In this document: positions 5,042 to 13,138 of the stretch, piece by piece
Numbering within the stretch: the first letter of the stretch is position 1
Layout: each line of letters begins with the position of its first letter
NCBI GenBank assembly: GCA_900543555.1
Contig: UQRL01000048.1
Span: forward strand, 1-13,248
Reading direction: 5' to 3'
Source of the DNA: an uncultured Oscillospiraceae bacterium
GTDB taxonomy: Bacteria; Bacillota; Clostridia; Oscillospirales; Acutalibacteraceae
Length of the DNA stretch: 13,248 bases
Made by a program: the position numbers and the translations under genes
Notes under the pieces: generated by a model
What the model was told of the DNA's origin: nothing
Database searches by the model: none
What the model saw: the letters and a program-made list of their open reading frames with translations, nothing else

Positions 5042-6348
5042 TACAGGTTCCCTTTTCCAAACTTACCTTTCAGCATGTCGCGGATCTCCCCCGCCAGGTA
5101 GAAGGAGCCGCAGACGATGAGGGCGGCGTCCTGCTTCATGGCGCGGGACGCCACGGCCAGGGCCTCCCGGCAGGAGCCCGCGGGGATGGCCTTGGGGCAG
5201 AACTCCCTGGCAATCTGGGCCAGCTGCTGGGCGGGCAGGGCCCGGTGTCCCTGGGGCGTGACCGTGACGATGGTGTCAAACAGGGGGCCCAGCACTTGCA
5301 GCTCGCCCCGGCTGTCCTTGTCGGCCAGCACGCCCATGATGGCCACTTTCCGCTGGGGGACGAACTCCTCCAGGGCTTGGCGCAGGGCGTGGGAGCAGCC
5401 GGGGTTGTGGCCGCCGTCCAGCAGCACCAGGGGGGACTGGGAGATGACCTCCATCCGGGCGGGGATGAAGGCCCTTTCAAAGCCGCGGGCTATGCCCTGG
5501 GGGGTGACGGGCCAGCCCCGGCTTTGGAGCACCTCCAGCACCTTCAGGGCGGTGATGGCGTTCTTCACCTGGTGCTCCCCCAGGAAGGGGGTGCGCAGGG
5601 CCAGCCGCCCCCAGGGGGCCGTCTCCGCGGTGAAGGCCGTGCCAGACAGGGAGCGCTCCCCCTCCCGCACCTGGGAAAGGTCGGGGCGGAACAGCTCCAC
5701 ATGGCGCTCCTGGCAGATTTGCTCCAGCTCTCGTGTCACCTCTGGGGCCTGGTCGGGGTAGAGCACCAGCCGGCCGCCCTCCTTGACAATACCGGCCTTC
5801 TCAAAGGCGATCTTCTCCAGGGTGTCCCCCAAAATGGCGGTGTGGTCCAGGGAGATGGACATGATGGCTGCCGCCTCCGGCACGGGGATGGCGTTGGTGG
5901 CGTCAAACCGGCCGCCCATGCCCACCTCCAGCACCACGATATCGCACCGGCGCCGGGCGAACCAATGAAGGGCCAGGGCGGTGATGTACTCGAACTCCGT
6001 CACCTGGTCGCCGCTTTCCTCAAACTGGTCGGCGATGGGGGCCAGGGTCTCCACCTCTTCCACCAGCTCCTCCTTGGGGATCATCTCCCCGTCGATCTGG
6101 AACCGCTCCCGGAACTCCAGCACATAGGGGGAGGTGTACAGCCCCACCTTCAGGCCGCACGCCTGCAGGGCGGAAGCCACCAGGGTGGAGCAGGTGCCCT
6201 TGCCGTTGGTGCCCGCCACATGGACGAACTTCAGCTGCTTGTGGGGGGCCCCCAGCCGGTCCAGCAGGGCGCTGATGCGCTCCAACCCCGGCTTGATGCC
6301 GAACACCAGCCGGCCGTACACATTGTCCAGAGCTTCTTCATAGGTCAT
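5041..6348 (-). CDS. folC: Bifunctional folylpolyglutamate synthase/dihydrofolate synthase
   Basis: A 435-aa ATP-dependent ligase of the Mur-ligase superfamily. It adds glutamate to dihydropteroate and then to reduced folates in the cytoplasm, which keeps folate inside the cell. The P-loop is GTNGKGT (46-52), followed by the folate-site signature YTSPYVLEFRERFQIDG (71-87), EVGMGGRFDATN (141-152), SLDHTAILGDTLEKIAFEKAGI (166-187) and the C-terminal-domain DGGHNP (311-316). Length is normal (B. subtilis FolC is 430). ATG 6348 has GGAGGAG six bases upstream; an in-frame TTG at 6366 is less likely. It follows valS by 65 bases, the valS-folC order known from Bacillus, and is probably in the same transcript. 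Its stop overlaps the next start by one base. Confidence 0.96.
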   Translation of the reverse strand: MTYEEALDNVYGRLVFGIKPGLERISALLDRLGAPHKQLKFVHVAGTNGKGTCSTLVASALQACGLKVGLYTSPYVLEFRERFQIDGEMIPKEELVEEVETLAPIADQFEESGDQVTEFEYITALALHWFARRRCDIVVLEVGMGGRFDATNAIPVPEAAAIMSISLDHTAILGDTLEKIAFEKAGIVKEGGRLVLYPDQAPEVTRELEQICQERHVELFRPDLSQVREGERSLSGTAFTAETAPWGRLALRTPFLGEHQVKNAITALKVLEVLQSRGWPVTPQGIARGFERAFIPARMEVISQSPLVLLDGGHNPGCSHALRQALEEFVPQRKVAIMGVLADKDSRGELQVLGPLFDTIVTVTPQGHRALPAQQLAQIAREFCPKAIPAGSCREALAVASRAMKQDAALIVCGSFYLAGEIRDMLKGKFGKGNL

Positions 6349-6369
6349 GGTATCTCCTCCACGCAAAGA

Positions 6370-6391
6370 GAGGTTTCCCGTGGGAAACCTC
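6370..6391. repeat. Intercistronic hairpin between valS and folC
   Basis: AGGTTTCCC (6371-6379) and GGGAAACCT (6382-6390) are perfect inverted arms, extended by a G-C pair at 6370/6391. On the coding (minus) strand it is followed by CTCTTTGCG rather than a T-run, so it is a poor terminator. It lies 10 bases before the folC ribosome site. It could stabilise the upstream mRNA or tune folC expression. Confidence 0.6.
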
Positions 6392-6413
6392 CTTGCCGTT
6401 TTTTCTGTGTTCC

Positions 6414-9041
6414 TTATTGCAGGGCGGCCAGGGCCTCTTCGATGCCCCGGACCTTCTCCCGCAGCTTTTCCGCGTTGTCCTTCACCCCGTCGATGACGTT
6501 CTGAGGGGCCTTGCTGATGAACTTCTCGTTCTGCAGCTTGGCCTCCGCAGTGGCAAGCTGTTTCTTGGCGCCTTCCAGCTCCTTGGTCAGGCGGGCGGTC
6601 TCCGCTTTCTTGTCCACCAGGTCGTCCATGGGCAGGTAGGCCCGGCAGGCGGCGGTGACCACCGTCACGCTGCCCTCAGCCTGGGGTACGCTCTGGGCCA
6701 CTTCCACGCCGCTGCAATAGGCCAGGCGGGCAATGGCCTCCTTCTCCGCCTCAAAGGCGGCCGTGTCCGCGGCCTCGATGGCCAGGTGGGCCTTCTTGGA
6801 GGGGGGCACGTTCATCTCGCTGCGGCGGGTGCGCACAGCGGTGATCAGCTCCATGACCTTCTTCATCTCCGCCTCGGCCTGGGGGAAGGCGCGGCCTTCC
6901 TCGTACTCCGGCCAGGGCGCCACGATCAGGGCCTCGCCCTGGTGGGGCAGGCTCTGCCAGATCTCCTCGGTGACGAAGGGCATGAAGGGGTGCAGCAGGG
7001 CCAGGGTGTTCGTCAGCACCCACACCAGCACCTGGCGGGTATTCTGGGCGGCTGCCTCGTCCCCGCCAGTCAGCGGGCGCTTGGCCAGCTCGATGTACCA
7101 GTCGCAGAAGTCATCCCAGATAAAATCGTACAGCTTGGACACGGCCATGCCCAGCTCGAATTTATCCAGGTTCTCGGTGACTTCTTTCGTCACGGTGTTG
7201 AACCGGCTGACGATCCACTGGTCCTCCAGGGTGAGGGACTGGGGCAGGGCGCAGGGCACGTTGTGGCCGTCGATATTCATGTGGATGAACCGGGCGGCGT
7301 TCCAGATCTTGTTGGCGAAGTTCCGGCTGGCGGCCACCTTCTCATCGGAGTAGCGGGCGTCGTTGCCGGGGGAGTTGCCGGTGACCAGCGTAAACCGCAG
7401 GGCGTCCGCGCCGTACTGGTTGATGACGTCCACGGGGTCGATGCCGTTGCCCAGGGACTTGCTCATCTTCCGGCCCTGGGAGTCCCGCAGCAGGCCGTGG
7501 AACAGCACGGTGTTGAAGGGAGCCTTGTCCATGTGCTTCAAGCCGGAGAAGATCATCCGGGCCACCCAGAAGAAGATGATGTCGTAGCCGGTGACCAGGG
7601 TGTCCGTGGGGTAGAAGTATTTCAGCTCTTCCGTCTCGTCGGGCCAGCCCAGGGTGGAGAAGGGCCACAGGGCCGAGGAGAACCAGGTGTCCAGGGTGTC
7701 CTCATCCTGGTGGATGCGCTTCCCGCCGCACTTGGGGCAGGTGTCCACGTCCGTCTCGGAGACGATGGTCTCGCCGCAGTCCTCACAGTACCAGGCGGGG
7801 ATGCGGTGGCCCCACCACAGCTGCCGGGAGATGCACCAGTCCTTGATGTTCTCCATCCAGTTGTAGTAGGTCTTTTCCAGCCGCTCGGGGATGAAGCGGA
7901 TGGTGCCGTCCTTCACCACGTCGATGGCGGGCTTTGCCAGGGGCTCCATCTTCACGAACCACTGGGTGGAGACACGGGGCTCCACCACGGTGTGGCAGCG
8001 CTGGCAGGTGCCCACGTTGTGCTTGAGGGGCTCTACCTTGATGAGGTAGCCGCCCTCCTCCAGGTCTTTGACGATCTGCTTGCGGGCTTCCATCCCAGAG
8101 AGGCCGGCGTACTTGCCGCCGTTCTCGTTGATGGAGCCGTCCTCGTTCATCACATTGATGACGGGCAGGTTGTGGCGGCGGCCCACCTCGAAGTCGTTGG
8201 GGTCATGGGCGGGGGTGATCTTCACCACGCCGGTGCCGAAGTCCATTTCCACATACTCGTCGGCCACAATGGGAATCTCTTTGTTCACCAGGGGCAGGAT
8301 GACGTTCTTGCCCACCAGGTGCTTGTAGCGCTCGTCCTCGGGATGGACCGCCACGGCGGTATCGCCCAGCATAGTCTCGGGACGGGTGGTGGCCAGCTGG
8401 ATGTACCCGCTGCCATCGGCCAGGGGATAGCGCAGGTGCCAGAAGGAACCCTGCTGCTCCTCAAAGATAACCTCCGCGTCGGAGATGGCGGTTTTGCAGT
8501 GGGGGCACCAGTTGATGATGCGCTCGCCCCGGTAGATCAGGCCCTCTTCATAGAGCTTGACGAACACATGGCGCACCGCCTTAGAGCAGCCCTCGTCCAT
8601 GGTGAAGCGCAGCCGGTCCCAGTCGCAGGAGGAGCCCAGCAGCTTCAGCTGTTCCAAAATGCGGCCGCCGAACTTGTCCTTCCAGGCCCAGGCCCGCTCT
8701 AAGAAAGCCTCTCGGCCCAGGTCCTCTTTGGAAAGGCCCTCTTCCCGCATGGCCTCCACAATCTTGGCCTCGGTGGCGATGGAGGCGTGGTCGGTGCCGG
8801 GCAGCCACAGGGCAGAATAGCCCTGCATCCGCTTCCAGCGGATGAGGATGTCCTGCAGGGTCTCGTCCCAGGCGTGGCCCATGTGCAGTTGCCCCGTGAT
8901 GTTGGGGGGCGGGATGACGATGGTGTAGGGTTTCTTCTTCGGGTCCACCTCGGCGTGGAAGTAGCCGCCCTGCATCCAAAAGTCGTAGATGCGGCCCTCC
9001 ACCTCTTGAGGCTCATAGGCTTTCGCAAGCTCTTTGCTCAT
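6414..9041 (-). CDS. valS: Valyl-tRNA synthetase
   Basis: An 875-aa class I aminoacyl-tRNA synthetase that charges tRNA-Val in the cytoplasm. The Rossmann catalytic core has [14 protein letters not shown] with HMGH at 53-56, and KMSKS at 525-529. The CP1 editing domain (about 200-370) carries [15 protein letters not shown] (218-232) and ITPAHDPND (275-283), used to remove mischarged threonine. A zinc-ribbon-like pair of CxxC motifs (Cys419, 422, 435, 438) follows, and more Cys pairs occur at 179/182 and 346/349. The C-terminal roughly 65 residues are a charged coiled coil, as in other ValRS. Length equals the Bacillus enzyme (880). ATG 9041 has GGAGGG upstream. It is driven by the promoter at 9110-9138, with folC downstream. 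Confidence 0.98.
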   Translation of the reverse strand: MSKELAKAYEPQEVEGRIYDFWMQGGYFHAEVDPKKKPYTIVIPPPNITGQLHMGHAWDETLQDILIRWKRMQGYSALWLPGTDHASIATEAKIVEAMREEGLSKEDLGREAFLERAWAWKDKFGGRILEQLKLLGSSCDWDRLRFTMDEGCSKAVRHVFVKLYEEGLIYRGERIINWCPHCKTAISDAEVIFEEQQGSFWHLRYPLADGSGYIQLATTRPETMLGDTAVAVHPEDERYKHLVGKNVILPLVNKEIPIVADEYVEMDFGTGVVKITPAHDPNDFEVGRRHNLPVINVMNEDGSINENGGKYAGLSGMEARKQIVKDLEEGGYLIKVEPLKHNVGTCQRCHTVVEPRVSTQWFVKMEPLAKPAIDVVKDGTIRFIPERLEKTYYNWMENIKDWCISRQLWWGHRIPAWYCEDCGETIVSETDVDTCPKCGGKRIHQDEDTLDTWFSSALWPFSTLGWPDETEELKYFYPTDTLVTGYDIIFFWVARMIFSGLKHMDKAPFNTVLFHGLLRDSQGRKMSKSLGNGIDPVDVINQYGADALRFTLVTGNSPGNDARYSDEKVAASRNFANKIWNAARFIHMNIDGHNVPCALPQSLTLEDQWIVSRFNTVTKEVTENLDKFELGMAVSKLYDFIWDDFCDWYIELAKRPLTGGDEAAAQNTRQVLVWVLTNTLALLHPFMPFVTEEIWQSLPHQGEALIVAPWPEYEEGRAFPQAEAEMKKVMELITAVRTRRSEMNVPPSKKAHLAIEAADTAAFEAEKEAIARLAYCSGVEVAQSVPQAEGSVTVVTAACRAYLPMDDLVDKKAETARLTKELEGAKKQLATAEAKLQNEKFISKAPQNVIDGVKDNAEKLREKVRGIEEALAALQ

Positions 9042-9109
9042 GTTGTTCCCTCCAGGTTCCTATCCGGGAAGTTCCCGGCGATTCTTCGGTAAAATTCCCT
9101 TGAAAATTT

Positions 9110-9138
9110 ATTATTTCATCTTATGCCCGGTTTGTCAA
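9110..9138 (-). promoter_or_regulatory. valS promoter
   Basis: On the minus strand a consensus -35 TTGACA (9138-9133), 17-base spacer and -10 AATAAT (9115-9110), with transcription expected to start near 9103. The leader is only about 60 bases, too short for a T-box riboswitch. It holds one palindrome, CCGGGAAGTTCCCGG (9064-9078). Confidence 0.85.
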
Positions 9139-9154
9139 CAGAAAATGCGGGCGG

Positions 9155-9174
9155 AAACGGGGATTTCCCCGTTT
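9155..9174 (-). terminator. Second hairpin after the transglutaminase-like gene
   Basis: AAACGGGGA (9155-9163) and TCCCCGTTT (9166-9174) are perfect arms with a 2-base loop. On the minus strand it is the second hairpin past the end of the SLH gene and the last before the valS promoter. Only three T close the stem and no longer U-tract follows, so termination may rely on the pair of hairpins together. Confidence 0.55.
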
Positions 9175-9190
9175 TCTTTGGGAAACAAGG

Positions 9191-9220
9191 GGAAAGCCGC
9201 CCCCGGGGGAGCGGCTTTCC
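9191..9220 (-). terminator. Terminator hairpin after the transglutaminase-like SLH gene
   Basis: GGAAAGCCGC (9191-9200) and GCGGCTTTCC (9211-9220) form a perfect 10-base stem around a 10-base loop. It starts 48 bases past the stop codon of the minus-strand SLH gene. The T-rich part is inside the stem and is followed by CCTTGTTT, so this is an imperfect but plausible terminator. Confidence 0.6.
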
Positions 9221-9267
9221 TGTGGTCCACAGTATGGCAAGTGCTGCCGTCAGCACGATGGGAGCTC

Positions 9268-11019
9268 TCAGGCGGCGATGCCTTCCAGCACGGCCACATA
9301 CTTGGTGAACACCGTGGCGGCCTGGCAGCGCTGGGTGTTGTCCCCAGGGTTGAACAGGCCCTTCTCATCGCCGGAGACCAGGCCCAGCTGGTAGGCGTTG
9401 TAGACGGCTTCCTTGGCCCAGGAGGAGATGCGGCTGTCATCCGGGAACTGGAAGCCCTCATCCTGGGGCGCGGTGCCGCCAATTATGGACTGCAGGTAGT
9501 TGTTCAGCACCACGCACATCTCCTCCCGGCTGATGAGGCCGCTGGGATGGAAGCCCCCGTCCTCGTAGCCGGAGACCACGCCCAGCTCCTCTGCCCAGCA
9601 CACAGGGGCGTAAAACCAGTCCCCCGTTTTGATATCCGTAAAGCTGGTGCCGGCGGGGACGTAGTCCTCGGGGGCCAGGGCGTTGTAGAGCACTTGGACA
9701 AACTCCGCCCGGGTGATGTCCTTCTGGGGATTGAAAAAGCCCCGCTCGTCCCCGGAAAACAGGCCCATATCCGCGGCTTCTTCCACATAGTCATAGTACC
9801 AGGCGCTGCGCTTCACATCGGGGAAGCGCAGGGGGTCATAGCCCCCCTCCACCAGCTGGTAGGCCTTCTGGTTCTTCACCGGATATCCAAAGTTCACATG
9901 GTTTAAATCGGAACTTTCCTGCCAGGGGTTCTCCTCCACATGGTCCGGCTGGCGGCTGAAGGCCTGGCCGTCTACCACGGTTTGCGAGCCGATGAGGAAG
10001 TAATCGTAAGAGATGGCCTGGTCGTTGGCGTCATCCCAGGTCAAATCCAGGTTGTACCAGTCCCCATCATCCATTTTAATGTTGTTCCACATGTGGGTGT
10101 CGCTGGACGCCAGGGCGCAGGGGATTTCCAGCAGGTCGCAGACCATCTTCACAGCCTTGGCGTAGCCGTCGCACACAGGCTCATAGGCGTCCCCGGCGAT
10201 AAGGCAGCTGTAAGCCTGGTGGGAGAGGTTGGCATTCACAGTGCCGTCCTCCTCCAAGGCACCGTAATTATAGGTGCTCTGGGCGGCCAGCAGGTCGTGG
10301 ACAGCCTGGATCTGCTCGTACCGGGTGGGATATTGGGCCGCCTGGTCCGCGATTTGCTGGGCGGCTTCCGCCTGCTCCAGCCACATCTGCTGCTCCTTGC
10401 CGCCATACTGCAGGCGGAAGGCGAAAACCACATTGCCAGTGGTGACGGAGCGGCCGTCGGTGCTGCTCCAGGTGATGCCGTAGCGCATGTCAGAGAGCCA
10501 GAGCAGGCCGGGCTGGTCGTAACGCAGGGCAGTGATGGCCGCGCACAGGTCGGTGTAAATGGAGCGGTACAGGGCCTGCGAAGCGGAATCCGGCACAAAG
10601 GTGGAGTTCTGGATGGAGCCGGTCAAGGTGAGGTTGTAAAGCTCCTGCACGAACATCTGCACCTGGCGGTAACCGTCCACCTCCGCGGCGAAAAGGATCT
10701 CGTTGGGAAGCAGGCCGGCCAGCTGGTCATAGCAGGCCTTCTGCCGGGCAGTGAGCTGGCCGTAAAAAGAACCGTCATCGTAGGAACCCAGGGGCGCGGA
10801 AAAGGTTTGGGCCGCCGAATATCCCGCTTCGTCCCCGCCCAGGGTATCCCGGGTCTCCATCAGGGCATAGCCCTGTTCCCCGTCGGTCCACTGGTACACG
10901 GCGCCCAGCTCCCCAGCGGGCTGCTGGGCCTCCTCTGCCAAAGCTCCCACGGGCAGAACGGACAGCAGCACCAGCATTGCCAGCAGCAGGCTCCACCCCT
11001 TTGCGATCCTCTGTTTCAT
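9268..11019 (-). CDS. Secreted transglutaminase-like protein with three SLH domains
   Basis: A 583-aa exported surface protein. Residues 1-28 are a signal peptide (basic start, hydrophobic LLLAMLVLLSVLPV, probable cut GALA-EE). A transglutaminase-like core spans about 235-345: Cys283 in EPVCDGYAKA, His309 in SDTHMWNNI and Asp325 in YNLDLTWDD form the expected triad. Enzymes of this fold can be cysteine proteases or crosslinkers, so the reaction is open. Three C-terminal SLH modules (about 398-448, 459-508, 524-577) likely bind pyruvylated wall polymer. The region 29-234 matches nothing I can name. ATG 11019 is chosen because the signal peptide begins there and AAAGGGGAAG precedes it. It diverges from the NlpC/P60-SLH gene and has its own promoter and terminators. 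Confidence 0.92.
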   Translation of the reverse strand: MKQRIAKGWSLLLAMLVLLSVLPVGALAEEAQQPAGELGAVYQWTDGEQGYALMETRDTLGGDEAGYSAAQTFSAPLGSYDDGSFYGQLTARQKACYDQLAGLLPNEILFAAEVDGYRQVQMFVQELYNLTLTGSIQNSTFVPDSASQALYRSIYTDLCAAITALRYDQPGLLWLSDMRYGITWSSTDGRSVTTGNVVFAFRLQYGGKEQQMWLEQAEAAQQIADQAAQYPTRYEQIQAVHDLLAAQSTYNYGALEEDGTVNANLSHQAYSCLIAGDAYEPVCDGYAKAVKMVCDLLEIPCALASSDTHMWNNIKMDDGDWYNLDLTWDDANDQAISYDYFLIGSQTVVDGQAFSRQPDHVEENPWQESSDLNHVNFGYPVKNQKAYQLVEGGYDPLRFPDVKRSAWYYDYVEEAADMGLFSGDERGFFNPQKDITRAEFVQVLYNALAPEDYVPAGTSFTDIKTGDWFYAPVCWAEELGVVSGYEDGGFHPSGLISREEMCVVLNNYLQSIIGGTAPQDEGFQFPDDSRISSWAKEAVYNAYQLGLVSGDEKGLFNPGDNTQRCQAATVFTKYVAVLEGIAA

Positions 11020-11082
11020 CGTCTTTCTTCCCCTTTCTTCCCTCCAGCCCAAAAGCCGGACTTTTCTATAAATAGTGTCTCT

Positions 11083-11111
11083 ATTATCCCTGAATCCATC
11101 CCCAATGTCAA
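11083..11111 (-). promoter_or_regulatory. Promoter of the transglutaminase-like SLH gene
   Basis: Minus-strand -35 TTGACA (11111-11106), 17-base spacer, -10 GATAAT (11088-11083). Transcription would start near 11076, giving a leader of about 57 bases. The match to the sigma-A consensus is strong, so the gene is probably expressed in growing cells. Confidence 0.82.
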
Positions 11112-11164
11112 TCCCCAGCAGGGCTCTCCGGCAGGGGCTCTGACTGGGAAATTCTGCCCCAGGG

Positions 11165-11193
11165 TTGCATCTTGACGGATTTTGTGCTAGAAT
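11165..11193 (+). promoter_or_regulatory. Promoter of the NlpC/P60-SLH gene (extended -10)
   Basis: Plus-strand extended -10 TGCTAGAAT (11185-11193) with TTGCAT (11165-11170) as -35 at 17 bases. A better -35-like TTGACG at 11172 pairs only with TAACAG (11195), a poor -10. Expected start is near 11200, leaving a leader of about 120 bases. It lies 54 bases from the divergent promoter's -35. Confidence 0.6.
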
Positions 11194-11238
11194 GTAACAG
11201 ATTTGTAACCTTTGGCACTTTCGCCTACGGGCACATCG

Positions 11239-11276
11239 GGGAGAAGTTTTCCTTTCTCCCGCGGGGAAATCGGGAG
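11239..11276 (+). other. Alternative hairpins in the leader of the NlpC/P60-SLH gene
   Basis: GGGAGAA (11239-11245) can pair with TTCTCCC (11254-11260). CTCCCG (11256-11261) can instead pair with CGGGAG (11271-11276). The two share 11256-11260, so only one can form. Neither is followed by a T-run, so this is not a terminator. I matched it to no riboswitch class I know. Confidence 0.35.
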
Positions 11277-11320
11277 TTTAAAATGGGAAAAAGCCCTTTC
11301 ATGTTTAGGAGGAATGCTTT

Positions 11321-13138
11321 ATGACACAGCAATCTGCGGGACCTGCCCGCCGGGTGCTCACGTTTTTTGTGACACTGGCGGTGCTTTTGGCCTCTATTGC
11401 CGGCCTGGGCCAGAGCGCCCGGGCAGCAGGCACCCCCACTTCCATCGGCCTGGCCGAGCACGGCCTGATGGCCTACCGGGACAACTGGCAGTATGTGTAC
11501 GGCGGCAAGGGCGGAGACACCGATGGCGACGGCCTGCGGGAGTCCGACTGCGCCGGGCTGATTTACGCCTACTTTAAGGATATTGGAGCGGAGGCCGGCT
11601 GCTATGGCGGCGCTTCCTCCCAAGTGAAATACAACTGTGTATTTTCCGGTGATGTGGATGAGCTCTACGGTATCCCCCGCATCCACGGGCTGGTCATCAC
11701 CATGCCCGATTACAACGACCCTTCTACGGGCATTTACAGCCACATCGGCATTTATGTGGGCAACAACATGGCCACGGACAACAGCGATTTCAACACCAAC
11801 ATGGTGTATGACCAGGTGGTGGGCAGCGGCCGGGGCTGGACCGCTTGGCACGTGTTTGACAACGGCACCCTGTACCCCTCCAACGGTTGGTACGAATTTG
11901 ACGGGGCCCTGTACCACTACACCAACTGCCAGTACGACGTGGACAAGGTGGTAGACGGCATCACCATCGGCAGCGACGGCATCGCCCTGGGCTCCGACGG
12001 CGAGCCCCTGACGGCGGACTCTCCCGAGGCCCCGGCTCTGAGCACGGAGTACGTCTCCGCCACCACCGTGGCCCAGCAGCTGGAGAGCCTGGGCTACAGC
12101 GGGAAGGACAGCACCGCCGACATCATCGGCGACGGGGATGACGTGCCCAGCGAAGATGAGTTCAACGGCCGCATCACCGGCGTCGGGGTGTCGCTGCGGG
12201 AGGAGCCCACTACCCAGTCCCGGCAGCTGGCCACCCTGGCTCTGGACGAGCGGGTGCAGATTTTGGAAACTGTGACGGGAGAGCGGCTCTCCAACGGCGA
12301 TGGCGCCAGCGACCAATGGTGCTCTGTGGTGACGGAAACCGGGCGCTCTGGCTATGTGTGGGCCCCTTATGTGGAACAGGAAGCCAGCGTCGAGGCCCCT
12401 GTCTTCTCTGTGGAGGACGGCAGGCTGGTAATCACCGCAGAAGAGGGGCTGGACATTCGCTACACCACCGACGGCAGCCGCCCCACCGCGGAGAGCACAC
12501 CTTACACCGGTCCTATCCACGCCTCCGCCACCTACCGGGCCGTAGCCGTGCGGGACGGCTGGACAAGCCCTATGGCCACCATCACCTTTGCGGGGGGCAG
12601 CCTGTTCACAGACTTCACCAGCGATGACTGGTACTTTGAGCACGTGGACCGCACCGTGGAGCTGGGGCTGTTTTCCGGAAACGGGGACCAGACCTTTACG
12701 CCCACCAGCACCATCACCCGGGCCCAGTTTGCGGCAGCCCTGGCCAACCTGGCCGGTGTGAACGCAGAGGACTATAAGGGGGAGACGGGCTATAATGATG
12801 TCAGCGGGGATATCTGGTATTCCGGGGCGGTGAACTGGGTCACCAGCCAGGGCATCATGGCCGGCATTGGGGGTGGCGCCTTCTGGCCGGAGGAACCCAT
12901 CAGCCGGGAGCAGATCTGCGTGGCAATGGCCAACTACGCCGGACTGACCTACAGCGGCAGCTCCGGCACCTTCGCGGATGACAGCTCCATTCACGACTGG
13001 GCCAAGGAAGCAGTGTACGCCTGCCGGGAGCTGGGGCTCATCACCGGCATGGGCAGCAACACCTTTGCTCCCCAGGAGCCCGCCCAAAGGGCCCAGGCCT
13101 GTGCCATTGTGCTGAACGCCTACGACGCGGGGCTGTAA
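11321..13138 (+). CDS. Secreted NlpC/P60 peptidase with SH3, chitobiase-type and three SLH domains
   Basis: A 605-aa modular wall protein. Residues 1-35 are a signal peptide (ARR start, hydrophobic LTFFVTLAVLLASIAGL, probable cut ARA-AG). An NlpC/P60 domain spans about 42-200, with Cys77 in ESDCAGLIYAYF and His141 in YSHIGIYVGN. Such domains cut gamma-D-glutamyl-diamino acid bonds in peptidoglycan stem peptides. A linker rich in Asp and Gly follows, then a bacterial SH3 domain (about 284-352: SLREEPTTQSRQL to GYVWAPYV). Next is a chitobiase/Fn3-associated module (about 360-424, IRYTTDGSRPTAESTPYTGPI) and three SLH modules (about 427-479, 489-540, 550-602). ATG 11321 has AGGAGG 8 bases upstream. 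The third catalytic residue is not obvious. Catalytic activity is likely but not certain because the domain is longer than usual. Confidence 0.92.
   Translation: MTQQSAGPARRVLTFFVTLAVLLASIAGLGQSARAAGTPTSIGLAEHGLMAYRDNWQYVYGGKGGDTDGDGLRESDCAGLIYAYFKDIGAEAGCYGGASSQVKYNCVFSGDVDELYGIPRIHGLVITMPDYNDPSTGIYSHIGIYVGNNMATDNSDFNTNMVYDQVVGSGRGWTAWHVFDNGTLYPSNGWYEFDGALYHYTNCQYDVDKVVDGITIGSDGIALGSDGEPLTADSPEAPALSTEYVSATTVAQQLESLGYSGKDSTADIIGDGDDVPSEDEFNGRITGVGVSLREEPTTQSRQLATLALDERVQILETVTGERLSNGDGASDQWCSVVTETGRSGYVWAPYVEQEASVEAPVFSVEDGRLVITAEEGLDIRYTTDGSRPTAESTPYTGPIHASATYRAVAVRDGWTSPMATITFAGGSLFTDFTSDDWYFEHVDRTVELGLFSGNGDQTFTPTSTITRAQFAAALANLAGVNAEDYKGETGYNDVSGDIWYSGAVNWVTSQGIMAGIGGGAFWPEEPISREQICVAMANYAGLTYSGSSGTFADDSSIHDWAKEAVYACRELGLITGMGSNTFAPQEPAQRAQACAIVLNAYDAGL

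Noticed and set aside
4990..6504. 504-codon plus-strand frame across folC
   Set aside because: Antisense shadow of folC with the same biased composition and no recognisable domain.
6393..8702. Very long open frame (769 codons) on the plus strand across valS
   Set aside because: It is antisense to a certain valS, rich in His, Gly, Leu and Val in a low-complexity manner, and lacks a ribosome site. It arises from the G/C-rich third codon positions of valS.
11225..13087. 620-codon minus-strand frame opposite the NlpC/P60-SLH gene
   Set aside because: The sense frame has a signal peptide, catalytic motifs and SLH modules; the antisense frame has only biased composition.
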